DNA of 64,000 nt from Pseudaminobacter soli (ex Li et al. 2025) (GTDB taxonomy: Bacteria > Pseudomonadota > Alphaproteobacteria > Rhizobiales > Rhizobiaceae), in the NCBI RefSeq assembly GCF_029892515.1, contig NZ_JARXVF010000005.1:248001-312000 (forward strand). Direction: 5' to 3'. Both the position numbers and the translations under genes were made by a program. The notes under the pieces were generated by a model, which was not told the DNA's origin, ran no database searches, and was given only the letters and a program-made list of their open reading frames with translations. Positions 8,397 to 17,261 of the stretch are shown here, in pieces. Position 1 is the stretch's first letter. Each line of letters opens with the position of its first letter.

Positions 8397-9188
8397 TCAA
8401 TTTGGGTTGTTCGCCGACTTCGGCGCAAACCGTGCGAGAACCTGGATCACCGACATGCAGCCCCAGGTGATTGCAAAGGAAATGACCGCAAGCGCCGCCG
8501 GCTCGTAGGCGCGATTGGCGCCGATATTCTGCAGATACGGACCGAAGGCCGGGCGGTTAAGCAGGCTGGCCATGGTGAATTCGCCGATGACGATCGCAAA
8601 GGTCAGGAACGCGCCCGACAGCACCGCGATCAGCACATTGGGCAGGATGATGCGTGCGATGATCGTCGTCCAGCCAGCGCCGTGCACTTGCGCGGCTTCG
8701 GTCAGCGTGCGCACGTCGATGGTGCGCAAGCCCGTGTCGACCGCGCGGTACATATAGGGCAGCGCCAGCGTGGCATAGCCTACCATCAGCAGGAAGTCGG
8801 TTCCCCGCGTGGTCGCCAGGAACGGCAGGGGCGAGTTCGAGCCGTACATGCGGATATAGCCGAATACGATGACGATGGCCGGAATGATCAGCGGCAACAG
8901 CGTGATGAACTCAACGACCGGGCGGATCTGCGGCATGCGCAGCCTGATCCAGTAGGCGGTCGGTACGACCAGCACCACGCCGATCACGATCGTGAGGCAG
9001 GCGATGATCGTGGAATAGGCGAAGGTCTCCTGGAAGCGCGCGTCGCCGAACACGACGCGATACGCATCGAAGGAATATTCGCCGCGACGCATGCGCAGCG
9101 AAAACTCAAACGTCGCAGACAGCGGGATCAGGAAATAGGCGGCGCCCAGCGCGAAGACGAGCCACGCCCAGAAACGGCTAGGCTTCAT
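8397..9188 (-). CDS. ABC transporter permease, PotC-like
   Basis: This inner-membrane permease of 263 residues has about six hydrophobic helices and the cytoplasmic EAA loop (AAQVHGAGWTTIIARIILPNVL) that contacts the ATPase. The start is the ATG at 9186-9188, which overlaps the stop of the preceding permease gene (ATGA). A much longer upstream open frame lies inside that gene and is rejected. The family is the spermidine/putrescine/iron type (BPD_transp_1). It forms the channel together with the permease at 9185-10099. Confidence 0.92.
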   Translation of the reverse strand: MKPSRFWAWLVFALGAAYFLIPLSATFEFSLRMRRGEYSFDAYRVVFGDARFQETFAYSTIIACLTIVIGVVLVVPTAYWIRLRMPQIRPVVEFITLLPLIIPAIVIVFGYIRMYGSNSPLPFLATTRGTDFLLMVGYATLALPYMYRAVDTGLRTIDVRTLTEAAQVHGAGWTTIIARIILPNVLIAVLSGAFLTFAIVIGEFTMASLLNRPAFGPYLQNIGANRAYEPAALAVISFAITWGCMSVIQVLARFAPKSANNPN

Positions 9189-10099
9189 TTGAGCCACCTC
9201 TCGCTGCGGACGCGGAACCAGATGTAGAAGACGTTGGCGAGGCCGGTCACGACGATCATTCCGAAAGCCAGCGCATAGCCCAGATGCGGATTGTGCAGCA
9301 CGTCGCCGCGGATCTGCGCATAAAGCAGGATCGGCACGATGTTCAGCGACGAACCCGTCAGCGCATAGGCCGTAGCGATCGCGCCGAAGGAATTGGCGAA
9401 CAGCAGGATGACGGTACCGAGGAAGCTCGGCCAGAGCACCGGAATGACAACCATCCGCCAGAACTGCATCTGCGTGGCCCCCAGCGTGGCGGCGGCTTCG
9501 CCCCATTCCCGCTTCAAGCCATCGATGGCCGGCGTGATGATGACCACCATCAGCGGAATCTGGAAAAACAGATAGGTCAGCGTCAGTCCCGTGAAGGAGA
9601 GGATGTTGAAGCCGAGCCCGTAGATATTGATGTCGAACCAGGTCCTGAGCAGCACGGTGACAAGACCGAGCCGGCCAAGCGTGGCGAGGAAGGCGAAGGC
9701 CAAAGGTACGCCGGCAAAATTCGAGGCAACGCCCGAGAACGTCATCGTGGCCGAACGGACCCAGCCAGGCAGTCCGCCGCGAACGATGGCTATGGCAATG
9801 GCGAGGCCGGCAAGTGCGCCGAGCACGGCCGATGCGAGGCTTACGCGAATGGAAATCCAATAGGCCGCCAGAATGGACGGCTGGAACAGCGACGCGATAT
9901 TCGCAAGCGTGAATTCACCCTGATCGTTCTGAAACGCGCCCACGACCAGATAGAAGGTCGGGAAGATCAGGAACATCAATGCGAAGATGAAGAAGGGGGC
10001 AACGCCCAGCCACTGTAAAGGCAGCTTCAAGCCACCCGCCCGCGCCGGCGGAACGGATTGCCGGGCAGCGGCCGGATCGGAAAGGGTCGCGTCTGTCAT
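9185..10099 (-). CDS. ABC transporter permease, PotB-like
   Basis: This 304-residue permease has a long cytoplasmic N terminus (about 25 residues) before the first helix, then about six hydrophobic helices. The EAA loop is recognisable as EAAATLGATQMQFWRMVVIPVL. It pairs with the 263-residue permease, which begins within its stop codon. The gene follows the binding protein by 57 bases. It is membrane-embedded and carries substrate from the periplasmic binding protein to the cytoplasm. Confidence 0.92.
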   Translation of the reverse strand: MTDATLSDPAAARQSVPPARAGGLKLPLQWLGVAPFFIFALMFLIFPTFYLVVGAFQNDQGEFTLANIASLFQPSILAAYWISIRVSLASAVLGALAGLAIAIAIVRGGLPGWVRSATMTFSGVASNFAGVPLAFAFLATLGRLGLVTVLLRTWFDINIYGLGFNILSFTGLTLTYLFFQIPLMVVIITPAIDGLKREWGEAAATLGATQMQFWRMVVIPVLWPSFLGTVILLFANSFGAIATAYALTGSSLNIVPILLYAQIRGDVLHNPHLGYALAFGMIVVTGLANVFYIWFRVRSERWLK

Positions 10100-10156
10100 G
10101 GGCGCTCTATCAGGAAAGGTCCGGGCGGCCTGAGGGGCCGCCCGGAGATGCGATTT

Positions 10157-11263
10157 TTACTTAACGCTAGCGCCGACAACGGCGTCCCACTGCTTGGTGA
10201 TCAGTTCCTTGGAGGCAGCCTGCTGCTCAAGCGTCGGGAAAGCAGCTTCCTGATAGGCCTCTGCCGGCGGCATCTTGTCGAGCATTTCCTGCGGGATCTT
10301 GCCGTTCTTGGCAAGGTCGTTGAAGCGGATCGGGTGGCAGTAGCCCTTCAGCCAGCCAATCTGACCCTCGTCGGAGTAGAGGTGCTCCATCCACAGCTTG
10401 GCAGCGTTCGGATGCGGTGCGTAGGCGCTGATCGCCTGCACGTAGACGCCGGCGACAACGCCGGTGGCCGGGATGACGATCTCGGTCGGCGGATTGCCGT
10501 TCAGCGTGTCGCGGCCCGCCAGGTTGTTGTAATCCCAGTTGATGAGGATCGGCGTCTGGCCCTGTGCCAGCGTGGCCGGCTTGCCGATCACCGGAACGAA
10601 GTTGCCGGCAGCGTTGAGCTTCTTGAAGAAGTCGAGACCGGCGTTGCCGGCAGCCTCGCCGGCTGCGGCGCCGGTCGAAAGGCCTGCGGCGTGGACCGAC
10701 TGGATCGCCTGGTTGGACGCGCGCGGATCGCCGGCAAGCGCCACCGAATTGGCAAACTCCGGCTTCAACAGGTCTGCCCAGTCCTTCGGGCTGTCCTTGA
10801 CCAGGTCCTTGTTCACCATGAAGGACAGCACGCCGTAGTAGTCGCCGTACCAGTAGCCTTCGGCATCCTTGGCGCTGTCCGGGATCGAATCCCAGGTCGA
10901 CACCTTGTAAGGCATCAGCAGGCCTTCGCCCTTGGCCGACGGGCCGAAGGAGAGGCCGACGTCGATCACGTCGGGAGCCTGGGCGCCCTTATTGTCCTTG
11001 TTGGCGCGGATCGCCTCGACCTCGTCGCCCGAGCCGGCATCCGGGTTGAGCTCGTTAACGGTGATCTCCGGATACTTGGCCTTGAAGCTGGCAATCACTT
11101 CGCCGTAGCCGCACCAGTCATGCGGCAAAGCGATCGTGGTAAGCTGGCCCTCTGCCTTCGCAGCCTTGACCAGGTCGTCCATCGACTGCGCCGAGCCGAT
11201 AGCCGTGGTCACCATAAGCGCCGCGCCGGTGAGGGAAAGGATCTTCCCCGTGAACTTGAACAT
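10157..11263 (-). CDS. ABC transporter periplasmic substrate-binding protein, family 1/PotD-FbpA class
   Basis: This secreted binding protein has 368 residues. The signal peptide is about residues 1-25, with cleavage near IGSAQS. The start at ATG 11261-11263 is supported by a GGAGAG ribosome site; the frame upstream of it is leader DNA. The body has the two-lobe layout of polyamine/iron/thiamine binding proteins, with a hinge region DYYGVLSFMVNKDL and a late GYCHPIRFNDLAKNG. Aromatic residues such as WDYNN and YWYGDYYG could form a cage for a cationic amine, but the ligand is unproven. The gene is preceded by a 213-base leader that contains a tiny open frame and hairpins (11340-11465). Confidence 0.9.
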   Translation of the reverse strand: MFKFTGKILSLTGAALMVTTAIGSAQSMDDLVKAAKAEGQLTTIALPHDWCGYGEVIASFKAKYPEITVNELNPDAGSGDEVEAIRANKDNKGAQAPDVIDVGLSFGPSAKGEGLLMPYKVSTWDSIPDSAKDAEGYWYGDYYGVLSFMVNKDLVKDSPKDWADLLKPEFANSVALAGDPRASNQAIQSVHAAGLSTGAAAGEAAGNAGLDFFKKLNAAGNFVPVIGKPATLAQGQTPILINWDYNNLAGRDTLNGNPPTEIVIPATGVVAGVYVQAISAYAPHPNAAKLWMEHLYSDEGQIGWLKGYCHPIRFNDLAKNGKIPQEMLDKMPPAEAYQEAAFPTLEQQAASKELITKQWDAVVGASVK

Positions 11264-11339
11264 GTCTCTCTCCGTTTGACTGACGCCCTGAGACGCCTGC
11301 GATGCGGTTATCTCTATTTGATGACAGTGATGTGAAAAC

Positions 11340-11465
11340 CTGCCCCTCGGAGTCCCCCCGAGCAGCAAAATCTAACTACTTTTCCGCAGGACTGGCAATC
11401 GTTCCGATTATTTTCCGGCTAATGATTTTTTCGACTGCCAGCCCGCATACTCTCCCCTCCTTTAT
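11340..11465 (-). promoter_or_regulatory. Leader of the ABC operon: candidate 9-codon leader peptide and two hairpins
   Basis: On the reverse strand a perfect AAGGAGG Shine-Dalgarno sits 7 bases before an ATG at 11446-11448. The frame reads M-R-A-G-S-R-K-N-H and stops at 11419-11421. Part of this frame, CTGGCAGTCG (11441-11432), can pair with CGATTGCCAG (11401-11392): ten pairs including one G-U. A second hairpin, CTGCTCGG against CCGAGGGGCAG (11365-11340), is followed by GTTTTC. A translating ribosome would disrupt the first stem, which is the layout of an attenuator. The second hairpin has only four T's, so it is a weak terminator. The leader peptide holds three basic residues but no run of one amino acid. 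Confidence 0.4.
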
Positions 11466-11476
11466 TTAGACAATAC

Positions 11477-12661
11477 TTAAAGAGCTCCCGCGATGGCATT
11501 GTCGAGCAGAGACGACGCTGCCTTCTTGGTGAGCTTCACCGGATTGCCGCCTGCGGTCGGATCGACCACCGCCATGTCGGCAATCAGCGTCTTGCGCTTC
11601 TTGTCCATGTCGAGCCCCTTGATGAGCTCCGGCAGGGTGTGCGGCACCTTCAGTTCCTTACGCAGCTTGAGCACCGACTTGGCAAATCCGTCGAAGCCGC
11701 CCTTGATGCCGAGATAGCCGGTGAGCCGTACGATGCGGTCCTCGATCGCGTCGCGGTTGAAGGCCAGCACGTAAGGCATGAACACGGCATTGGTCATGCC
11801 GTGATGGGTGTCATAGAGCGCGCCGATCGGATGCGACAAGGAATGGATCGCGCCGAGTCCTTTCTGGAAGGCTGTGGCGCCCATGGCGGCCGCGCTCATC
11901 ATGTGGGCACGTGCGGTCAGGTCCTTGCCGTTGGCATAGGCCCTGGGCAGGTTCTCGAGCACCAGCCGCATGCCCTCCACCGCAATGCCGTCGGCCATCG
12001 GGTGGTAGCCGGGCGCGCAATAGGCTTCCAGGCAGTGGGCAAACGCGTCCATGCCGGTGCCGGCAGTGATGAAGGGCGGCATGCCGGTGGTCAGTTCCGG
12101 ATCGGCAATCACGATGGCCGGCAGCATCTTCGGATGGAAGATGACTTTCTTGGTGTGCGACTCTTCATGCGTGACAACGCCGGCGCGGCCGACTTCGGAG
12201 CCGGTGCCCGCCGTCGTCGGCACGGCGATGATCGGGGCGATGGCCTCCGCATCGGCGCGAGTCCACCAGTCGCCAACGTCCTCGAAATCCCAGACCGGAC
12301 GGGTCTGGCCGGCCTGAAAGGCGATCAGCTTGCCAAGGTCGAGCGCCGAGCCGCCACCGAAGGCGATGACGCCGTCATGCTTGCCTGCCTTGAAGGCAGC
12401 GATGCCAGCGGTGAGGTTCGATTCCACCGGGTTGGGCTTCACGTCGGAGAAGACGCCGTAGGGAATCTTGGCATCGTCGAGGATCTTCAGCGTCGAAGCG
12501 ACGACCGGCAGCTTGGCCAGCCCCGGATCGGTGACGAAGAGCGGCTTCTTGATACCGGTCGCGGCCAGCGCGTTAGGCAGTTCGGAGATGCGCCCCGCCC
12601 CGAAGCGGACGGTGGTCGGATAGTTCCATTTGGAAACGAGTTTGGACACTTCTTTTCTCAC
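11477..12661 (-). CDS. Iron-containing alcohol dehydrogenase
   Basis: This is a type III (Fe-dependent) NAD(P)-linked alcohol dehydrogenase of 394 residues. GGGSALDLGK (102-111) is the nucleotide motif and PTTAGTGSEV (148-157) the family signature. The likely metal ligands are Asp205, His209, His277 (SHPIGA) and His287 (HHGMTNA). The start is taken as the GTG at 12659-12661, whose G is also the last base of the upstream stop (TAGTG). A second GTG at 12647-12649 gives 390 residues and is the alternative. It would convert a primary alcohol to an aldehyde for the aldehyde dehydrogenase encoded upstream. Its place next to a glutamine-synthetase-like ligase suggests a gamma-glutamylated amino alcohol as substrate (inference). 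Confidence 0.93.
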   Translation of the reverse strand: MRKEVSKLVSKWNYPTTVRFGAGRISELPNALAATGIKKPLFVTDPGLAKLPVVASTLKILDDAKIPYGVFSDVKPNPVESNLTAGIAAFKAGKHDGVIAFGGGSALDLGKLIAFQAGQTRPVWDFEDVGDWWTRADAEAIAPIIAVPTTAGTGSEVGRAGVVTHEESHTKKVIFHPKMLPAIVIADPELTTGMPPFITAGTGMDAFAHCLEAYCAPGYHPMADGIAVEGMRLVLENLPRAYANGKDLTARAHMMSAAAMGATAFQKGLGAIHSLSHPIGALYDTHHGMTNAVFMPYVLAFNRDAIEDRIVRLTGYLGIKGGFDGFAKSVLKLRKELKVPHTLPELIKGLDMDKKRKTLIADMAVVDPTAGGNPVKLTKKAASSLLDNAIAGAL

Positions 12662-13119
12662 TAGCTGATGAAGGTATTTCGCACACGCCGAGAATTGCGC
12701 ATGTAGGGGATGTCGATGCCGTAGAGTCCGACGCCGCGCCAAAGGCCGCTCAATATTTCGTCCAAGAGGGACGTCGCCCTGAAAAGGAACGTTGCTGCTA
12801 GCAAGTGCAATACAACGAAGACAATATTGAAGAGCGCCCAGACCACATAAAGCCGCGGGAAATTACGCTTCTTCATGAACATTAGGATCAACAAGCCGAC
12901 AGGCAGCGCGATCGAAGTAACTGCGTAAGCCAGCAGCCCTGCGTTCAAGAGATTGGCATGCAATTTCGGTAGCGGCTCTTTCACCATTAGCAGGCTGAGA
13001 TGGCCAAGCCCGAAAAGTGGTGCGGCCATCAGCCCGATCGTGGGTAGGATCAGCCAACCGCCAAGTCCCACCGGTTCGCTGACTGGCGAAGATGCGGTCG
13101 CGGTTGACTGACCTGGCAT
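12661..13119 (-). CDS. DUF2569-family integral membrane protein
   Basis: This 152-residue protein begins at an ATG (13117-13119) with an AGGGA ribosome site 8 bases away. It has four hydrophobic segments (about residues 20-42, 55-78, 90-112 and 120-135) and the family's opening GLGGWLIL. The C-terminal IPYMRNSRRVRNTF resembles the family's IPY-x-S-x-RV ending. It lies 11 bases after the aldehyde dehydrogenase gene, and its stop overlaps the Fe-alcohol dehydrogenase start, so it is translationally embedded between two enzymes. Base composition is visibly less GC-rich than its neighbours. The function of DUF2569 is not known to me; a role in membrane passage or anchoring is only a guess. Confidence 0.8.
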   Translation of the reverse strand: MPGQSTATASSPVSEPVGLGGWLILPTIGLMAAPLFGLGHLSLLMVKEPLPKLHANLLNAGLLAYAVTSIALPVGLLILMFMKKRNFPRLYVVWALFNIVFVVLHLLAATFLFRATSLLDEILSGLWRGVGLYGIDIPYMRNSRRVRNTFIS

Positions 13120-13130
13120 ACGAGTAATCC

Positions 13131-14519
13131 CTAGATCTGTTCGCGCAGATGATACGACTTCGGCCGCGTCAGGTTCTCGTAGCCGATGGCCGAAAGGGAA
13201 GCGCCCTTGCCGGTATCCTTCACGCCGGTCCACACCAGTGCGGGATCGAGATAGTCGCAGCGGTTCATGAACACGGTGCCGGTCTCAACGCGGTCGCCCA
13301 GCGAGACGGCGTGCTCGACGTCGCTCGTCCAGACCGAGGCGGTGAGGCCGTATGGACTGTCATTCATCAGAGCGATGGCTTCCTCGTCGTTACGCACCTT
13401 CATGATGCCGACGATGGGCCCAAAGCTTTCCTCGCGCATGACGCTCATCTGATGATCGACATTGGTCAGCACCTCGGGCGCGAGATAGGGCGAGCCGGCG
13501 GCGTCCTGGTCGACCTTCATGTTGATGTGGGCGTTCGCGCCCTTGCGCAGGGCCTCGGCCTTCTGCTCGCGAATGAAGTCCGCAAAGCGCGCCTGCGCCA
13601 TCGGCCCCATGGTGGTCGACCGGTCGAGCGGGTTGCCGACGACATAGTCCTTGGTCAGCGAGACAAAGCCTTCGACGAATTCGTCATAGACCTTCTCATG
13701 CACATAGACGCGCTCTATGCCGCAGCAGCACTGGCCCGAATTGTAGAAGGCACCGTCGACCAGATTGGCGATGGCGTGGTCGAGCTTCGCATCCGGCAGC
13801 ACATAGGCCGGATCCTTGCCGCCGAGTTCGAGGCCCATGGTCATGAAGGTGCCGGCTGCCGCCCGCTCGATCGCCTTGCCGCCAGCCACCGAGCCGGTGA
13901 AGTTGACGTGGTCGATCTTGCCGGAGCCGAGCAGCGCCTCGGTCTGGGCATGGTTGAGCACGACGTTCTGGAACACGCCCTTGGGCAGGCCGATCTTGTC
14001 GAAGGCCTGCTGGAAGCGGTCGCCCACGACAAGCGTCTGCGCCGCGTGCTTGAGGATGACGGCGGAGCCCGCCATCAGCGCCGGCACGATGGTGTTGACC
14101 GCTGTGAGATAGGGATAGTTCCACGGCGCGATCACCATGACCACGCCCAGCGGATCGCGCTTCACATAGCGGCGGAAGCCGTCCTTGGGGTTCGAGGCCA
14201 TGACCGGCTTCAATGCCTGCTCGGCGATCTCGACCATGTAGTTGGTGCGTTCCTTGACGCCGCCGAACTCGCCGCCATAGCGCACCGGCCGGCCCATCTG
14301 CCAGGCGATCTCCGGCACGATCTCGTCGGTCATCGCCACCAAGGCTTCGAGGAAGGCGAGCATGTACTTGCCGCGCTCGGCAATGGAGGTCTGCGCCCAG
14401 CCGACCTGAGCTGCACGTGCGCGCTCGACCACGGCGTTGAGCGCCTGGTCGGTGGCAACCGGACGCTCGGCATAGATCGAGCCGTCGATGGGGGATTTGA
14501 GCTTGACCGTCTCGGTCAT
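13131..14519 (-). CDS. NAD(P)-dependent aldehyde dehydrogenase
   Basis: This 462-residue ALDH-superfamily enzyme has the expected active-site elements: APWNYP with Asn134, FTGSVAGG (207-214) for NAD binding, LELGGKDP with general base Glu231, and NSGQCCCG with the nucleophile at Cys265. Three cysteines in a row at the active site are slightly unusual. Late motifs EESFGPIVGI and the C-terminal KGASLSAIGYENLTRPKSY fit the succinate-semialdehyde/betaine-aldehyde branch. It is encoded 67 bases downstream of the glutamine-synthetase-like gene and just upstream of DUF2569. It should oxidise the aldehyde made by the Fe-alcohol dehydrogenase to an acid. Confidence 0.94.
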   Translation of the reverse strand: MTETVKLKSPIDGSIYAERPVATDQALNAVVERARAAQVGWAQTSIAERGKYMLAFLEALVAMTDEIVPEIAWQMGRPVRYGGEFGGVKERTNYMVEIAEQALKPVMASNPKDGFRRYVKRDPLGVVMVIAPWNYPYLTAVNTIVPALMAGSAVILKHAAQTLVVGDRFQQAFDKIGLPKGVFQNVVLNHAQTEALLGSGKIDHVNFTGSVAGGKAIERAAAGTFMTMGLELGGKDPAYVLPDAKLDHAIANLVDGAFYNSGQCCCGIERVYVHEKVYDEFVEGFVSLTKDYVVGNPLDRSTTMGPMAQARFADFIREQKAEALRKGANAHINMKVDQDAAGSPYLAPEVLTNVDHQMSVMREESFGPIVGIMKVRNDEEAIALMNDSPYGLTASVWTSDVEHAVSLGDRVETGTVFMNRCDYLDPALVWTGVKDTGKGASLSAIGYENLTRPKSYHLREQI

Positions 14520-14586
14520 GGTTTCAGTCCTTCTTCATGCGAAATGCAGGTGGTCCTGGGCGCCGCCGCTCGCGGCGCCGTCGACA

Positions 14587-15957
14587 TTAGTACCGCTCGA
14601 AGCCTCTGTGCAGCTCCCAGTCGGTAATGCGGCGGTCGTATTCGAGCTGCTCCCAGCGGGCGGTGTGCAGGTAGTGGCCGATCACGTCCTCGCCGAAGGC
14701 CTCGCGCAGCATGGTCGATTTCTCCAGCGTCTCGATGGCGCCGCGCAGCGTCTTGGGAATTTCGGGCAGTTCGGCTGCCTGGTAGGCGTCGCCCGCGAAG
14801 GGCTTCTGCAGCTCCAGCTTCTCGTCGATACCGGCAAGACCCGCTGCAATCAGGGCCGCGAAAGCCAGATAGGGGTTGATATCGGCGCCACCGATACGGC
14901 ACTCCATGCGCACACCCTTGCCGCCCATGCCGCAGAGGCGGAAGCCGGCGGTACGGTTGTCCTCGCTCCACATGATCTTGGTCGGCGCAAAGGTGCCGGC
15001 CTGGAAGCGCTTGTAGGAGTTGACGTAGGGCGCCAAGAACCAGGTGAGTTCCCTGGCGTATTTCAGCTGGCCGGCGGACCACTGGTGGCCAAGCTTGGTC
15101 ATGCCGTATTCACCGTTCTTGTCGAAGAACAGCGGCGTTGAGCCATCAGCACTCCACAGCGAGTTGTGGATGTGGCTGGAATTGCCGGCAAGACCGTAAT
15201 TGTACTTCGACATGAAGCTGACGGCCTTGCCCATGCCTTCGGCGATTTCCTTGGCGCCGTTCTTCAGGATGACATGGCGGTCGGCCATTTCCAGCGCTTC
15301 GGCGTAGCGGACGTTGATCTCCTCCTGTCCGGGGCCCCACTCGCCCTTGGAGTTCTCGATCGGGATGCCCGCCGCCTCCATTTCGTTGCGCAGCTTGCGC
15401 ATATAGGGCTCTTCCTTGGTGGTGATGCCGATCAGGTAGTCACCGATATAAGGAGAAGCGGTCTGCAGGCCCTGCCAGTGCTTGGCGCGCGCGCTGTCAT
15501 AGGTTTCGTTGAACAGGTAGAATTCGAGTTCCGAGGCGAAATAGGCGAGATAGCCGCGTTCCTGCAGGCGCTTCACCTGGCGGCGCAGGATGGCGCGCGG
15601 CGAATGCGACAGATCGGCGTGGTCGTGATGGTCGAGCACGTCGCACAGCACCAGCGCCGTCTTTTCCAGCCACGGCACATGGCGCAGCGTGGCAAGGTCC
15701 GGCTTCATGACGAAGTCGCCATAGCCCTTCGACCAGCTCGCCGCCTTGTAGCCCGGCACCGGCTCCATATCGATGTCGTCGGCCAAGAGGTAATTGCAGC
15801 CATGGGTCTCGTCGTGCGCGGAATCGACAAAGTATCGAGCCAGGAAACGTTTGCCGATGAGACGGCCCTGCATATCGACGGCGCAGGCGAGAACCGTGTC
15901 GATCTCGTTCTCCGCGACTGCCTTCTTCAATTGATCGAATGAAAGATTTCCGGCCAT
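14587..15957 (-). CDS. Glutamine synthetase-family ligase (probable gamma-glutamyl-amine synthetase)
   Basis: This 456-residue GS-fold ligase has E143-L-E145 (ASELEFYLF), GEWGPGQEE (205-213), H262-I-H264 (NSSHIHNSL), NSYKRFQAGTFAPT and R-M-E-C-R followed by INPYLA. These are the metal, ATP and glutamate residues of the family. The adenylylation loop of nitrogen-assimilating GlnA is not seen and the length is that of GlnA3/PuuA/IpuC-type enzymes. Such enzymes join glutamate to an amine rather than to ammonia. With alcohol and aldehyde dehydrogenases next door, the likely product is a gamma-glutamyl-amino alcohol that is then oxidised, as known for IpuC-type pathways. The substrate itself (ethanolamine-like, polyamine or methylamine) is inference. 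Confidence 0.9.
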   Translation of the reverse strand: MAGNLSFDQLKKAVAENEIDTVLACAVDMQGRLIGKRFLARYFVDSAHDETHGCNYLLADDIDMEPVPGYKAASWSKGYGDFVMKPDLATLRHVPWLEKTALVLCDVLDHHDHADLSHSPRAILRRQVKRLQERGYLAYFASELEFYLFNETYDSARAKHWQGLQTASPYIGDYLIGITTKEEPYMRKLRNEMEAAGIPIENSKGEWGPGQEEINVRYAEALEMADRHVILKNGAKEIAEGMGKAVSFMSKYNYGLAGNSSHIHNSLWSADGSTPLFFDKNGEYGMTKLGHQWSAGQLKYARELTWFLAPYVNSYKRFQAGTFAPTKIMWSEDNRTAGFRLCGMGGKGVRMECRIGGADINPYLAFAALIAAGLAGIDEKLELQKPFAGDAYQAAELPEIPKTLRGAIETLEKSTMLREAFGEDVIGHYLHTARWEQLEYDRRITDWELHRGFERY

Positions 15958-16066
15958 TTTCTACTCCGCCGCCAACGCGGCCGCATGTTTCAACAATCGG
16001 TGTTTCAACGGGTGAGCCCGGCCGCCTGACGCGGCCGGGCTGAGTGCATTGCGGATTTGGCGCCGC

Positions 16067-17134
16067 TCAGCCGTAGCGGTAGGGCGGGCCGGCCTTTTCC
16101 ATGGTCTCGCGATAGTCCTTGAGGATCTGCACCACCTTGGCGCAGCGCGGGCTCTGGGTCGCGATGTCGTCCCAGAACTTCTGGGCTTCGTCTTCGACCG
16201 TCTTCCACTCGGCTCCGGGAATGGTGGTGAGTTCGTACTTGCCGCCCGTGGTGCGGTAGTGGGCCTCGCCCCACCAGTACCAGTGCTGGCGGTAGTAGTG
16301 AGAGGTGTCCATCGCCATCTGGAACAGCTGTTTCAGATGATCCGGTACCGCGTTCCACTTCTCGGTGTTGGCGAAGAACGAACCTGCCCATGCGCCCGAG
16401 ATGTTGTTGGTGAGGTAGTACTTGGTCACATCCGCCCAGCCCACCGTGTAGCACTCGGTGATGCCGCACCAGCAGATGCCGTCGAGCTCGCCCGTCTGGA
16501 TCGCCACCTGCACGTCTTCGTAAGGCAGCGAGACCGGAACCACGCCGAAGCGCTGCATGAAGCGACCGCCGGTCGGGAACATGTAGACGCGCAGGCCCTT
16601 GAGGTCTTCGACCGAGCGGATCGGCTTGGTCGTGGCGAAGTTGCAGGGATCCCACGAACCGGCGCTCAGCCAGGTCACGCCCTTCACTTCGCTATAGGCC
16701 TCCTGCCAGATCTCCTTCAGGCCGTACCATTCCCAGAGCGTGGGGATGTCGAGGCTGTAGCGCGAGGCAAAGGGGAAGTAGGCGCCGAACACGGCAACGT
16801 CGACGGGTGCTGCCGCCGAGTCGTCGTCGCTCTGGGCGGCGTCCAGCGTGCCCGCCTGCACGGCGCGGAACAGTTCGCCCTGCGGCACCAGCTGGTCCGC
16901 CGTGTACATCTCGATGACCATCTCGCCATTGGCCGCCTTGTTGAAGGCGTCGACGGCTGGCTTGCACACATGCTCGGCCAGCGCCGGACCCGCGTAGGTC
17001 TGGAGCCGCCATTTGATCGGGCTCTGCGCCCGCACATACGGCATGGCGAGCGTTGACGCGCCCACCGCGCCGGCCGTCACGGCACCCGCCTTCTTGAAGA
17101 AGTCACGTTTGCTGATCTTTATGCGGTCGTTCAT
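16067..17134 (-). CDS. dctP: TRAP transporter solute-binding protein (DctP family), probable Tat export
   Basis: This 355-residue periplasmic binding protein starts at ATG 17132-17134 with a GGGAG ribosome site. The N terminus SKRDFFKKAGAVTAGAVG followed by AMPYVRA looks like a Tat-type signal, though it carries KR rather than the usual twin RR. FATTKPIRSVEDLKGLRVYMF and GELDGICWCGITECYTVGW are typical of the mannitol/monocarboxylate-binding DctP branch (TakP/SmoM like). The Arg in KGLRVY normally pairs with a substrate carboxylate. It precedes no other transporter gene downstream and follows dctM by 127 bases. The ligand is probably an organic or amino acid. Confidence 0.92.
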   Translation of the reverse strand: MNDRIKISKRDFFKKAGAVTAGAVGASTLAMPYVRAQSPIKWRLQTYAGPALAEHVCKPAVDAFNKAANGEMVIEMYTADQLVPQGELFRAVQAGTLDAAQSDDDSAAAPVDVAVFGAYFPFASRYSLDIPTLWEWYGLKEIWQEAYSEVKGVTWLSAGSWDPCNFATTKPIRSVEDLKGLRVYMFPTGGRFMQRFGVVPVSLPYEDVQVAIQTGELDGICWCGITECYTVGWADVTKYYLTNNISGAWAGSFFANTEKWNAVPDHLKQLFQMAMDTSHYYRQHWYWWGEAHYRTTGGKYELTTIPGAEWKTVEDEAQKFWDDIATQSPRCAKVVQILKDYRETMEKAGPPYRYG

Positions 17135-17261
17135 CTCACAATCTCCCATTGTGCTTTCGGCTTGATTGTTCACCCTGTTGGCCGGAGCGCCGAACCCTCC
17201 GACGGCCTTTCCTCTCCTGCTAACTGCTTCTTGTCTGTGTCCCCTCCCATGTCCCGTCCGG

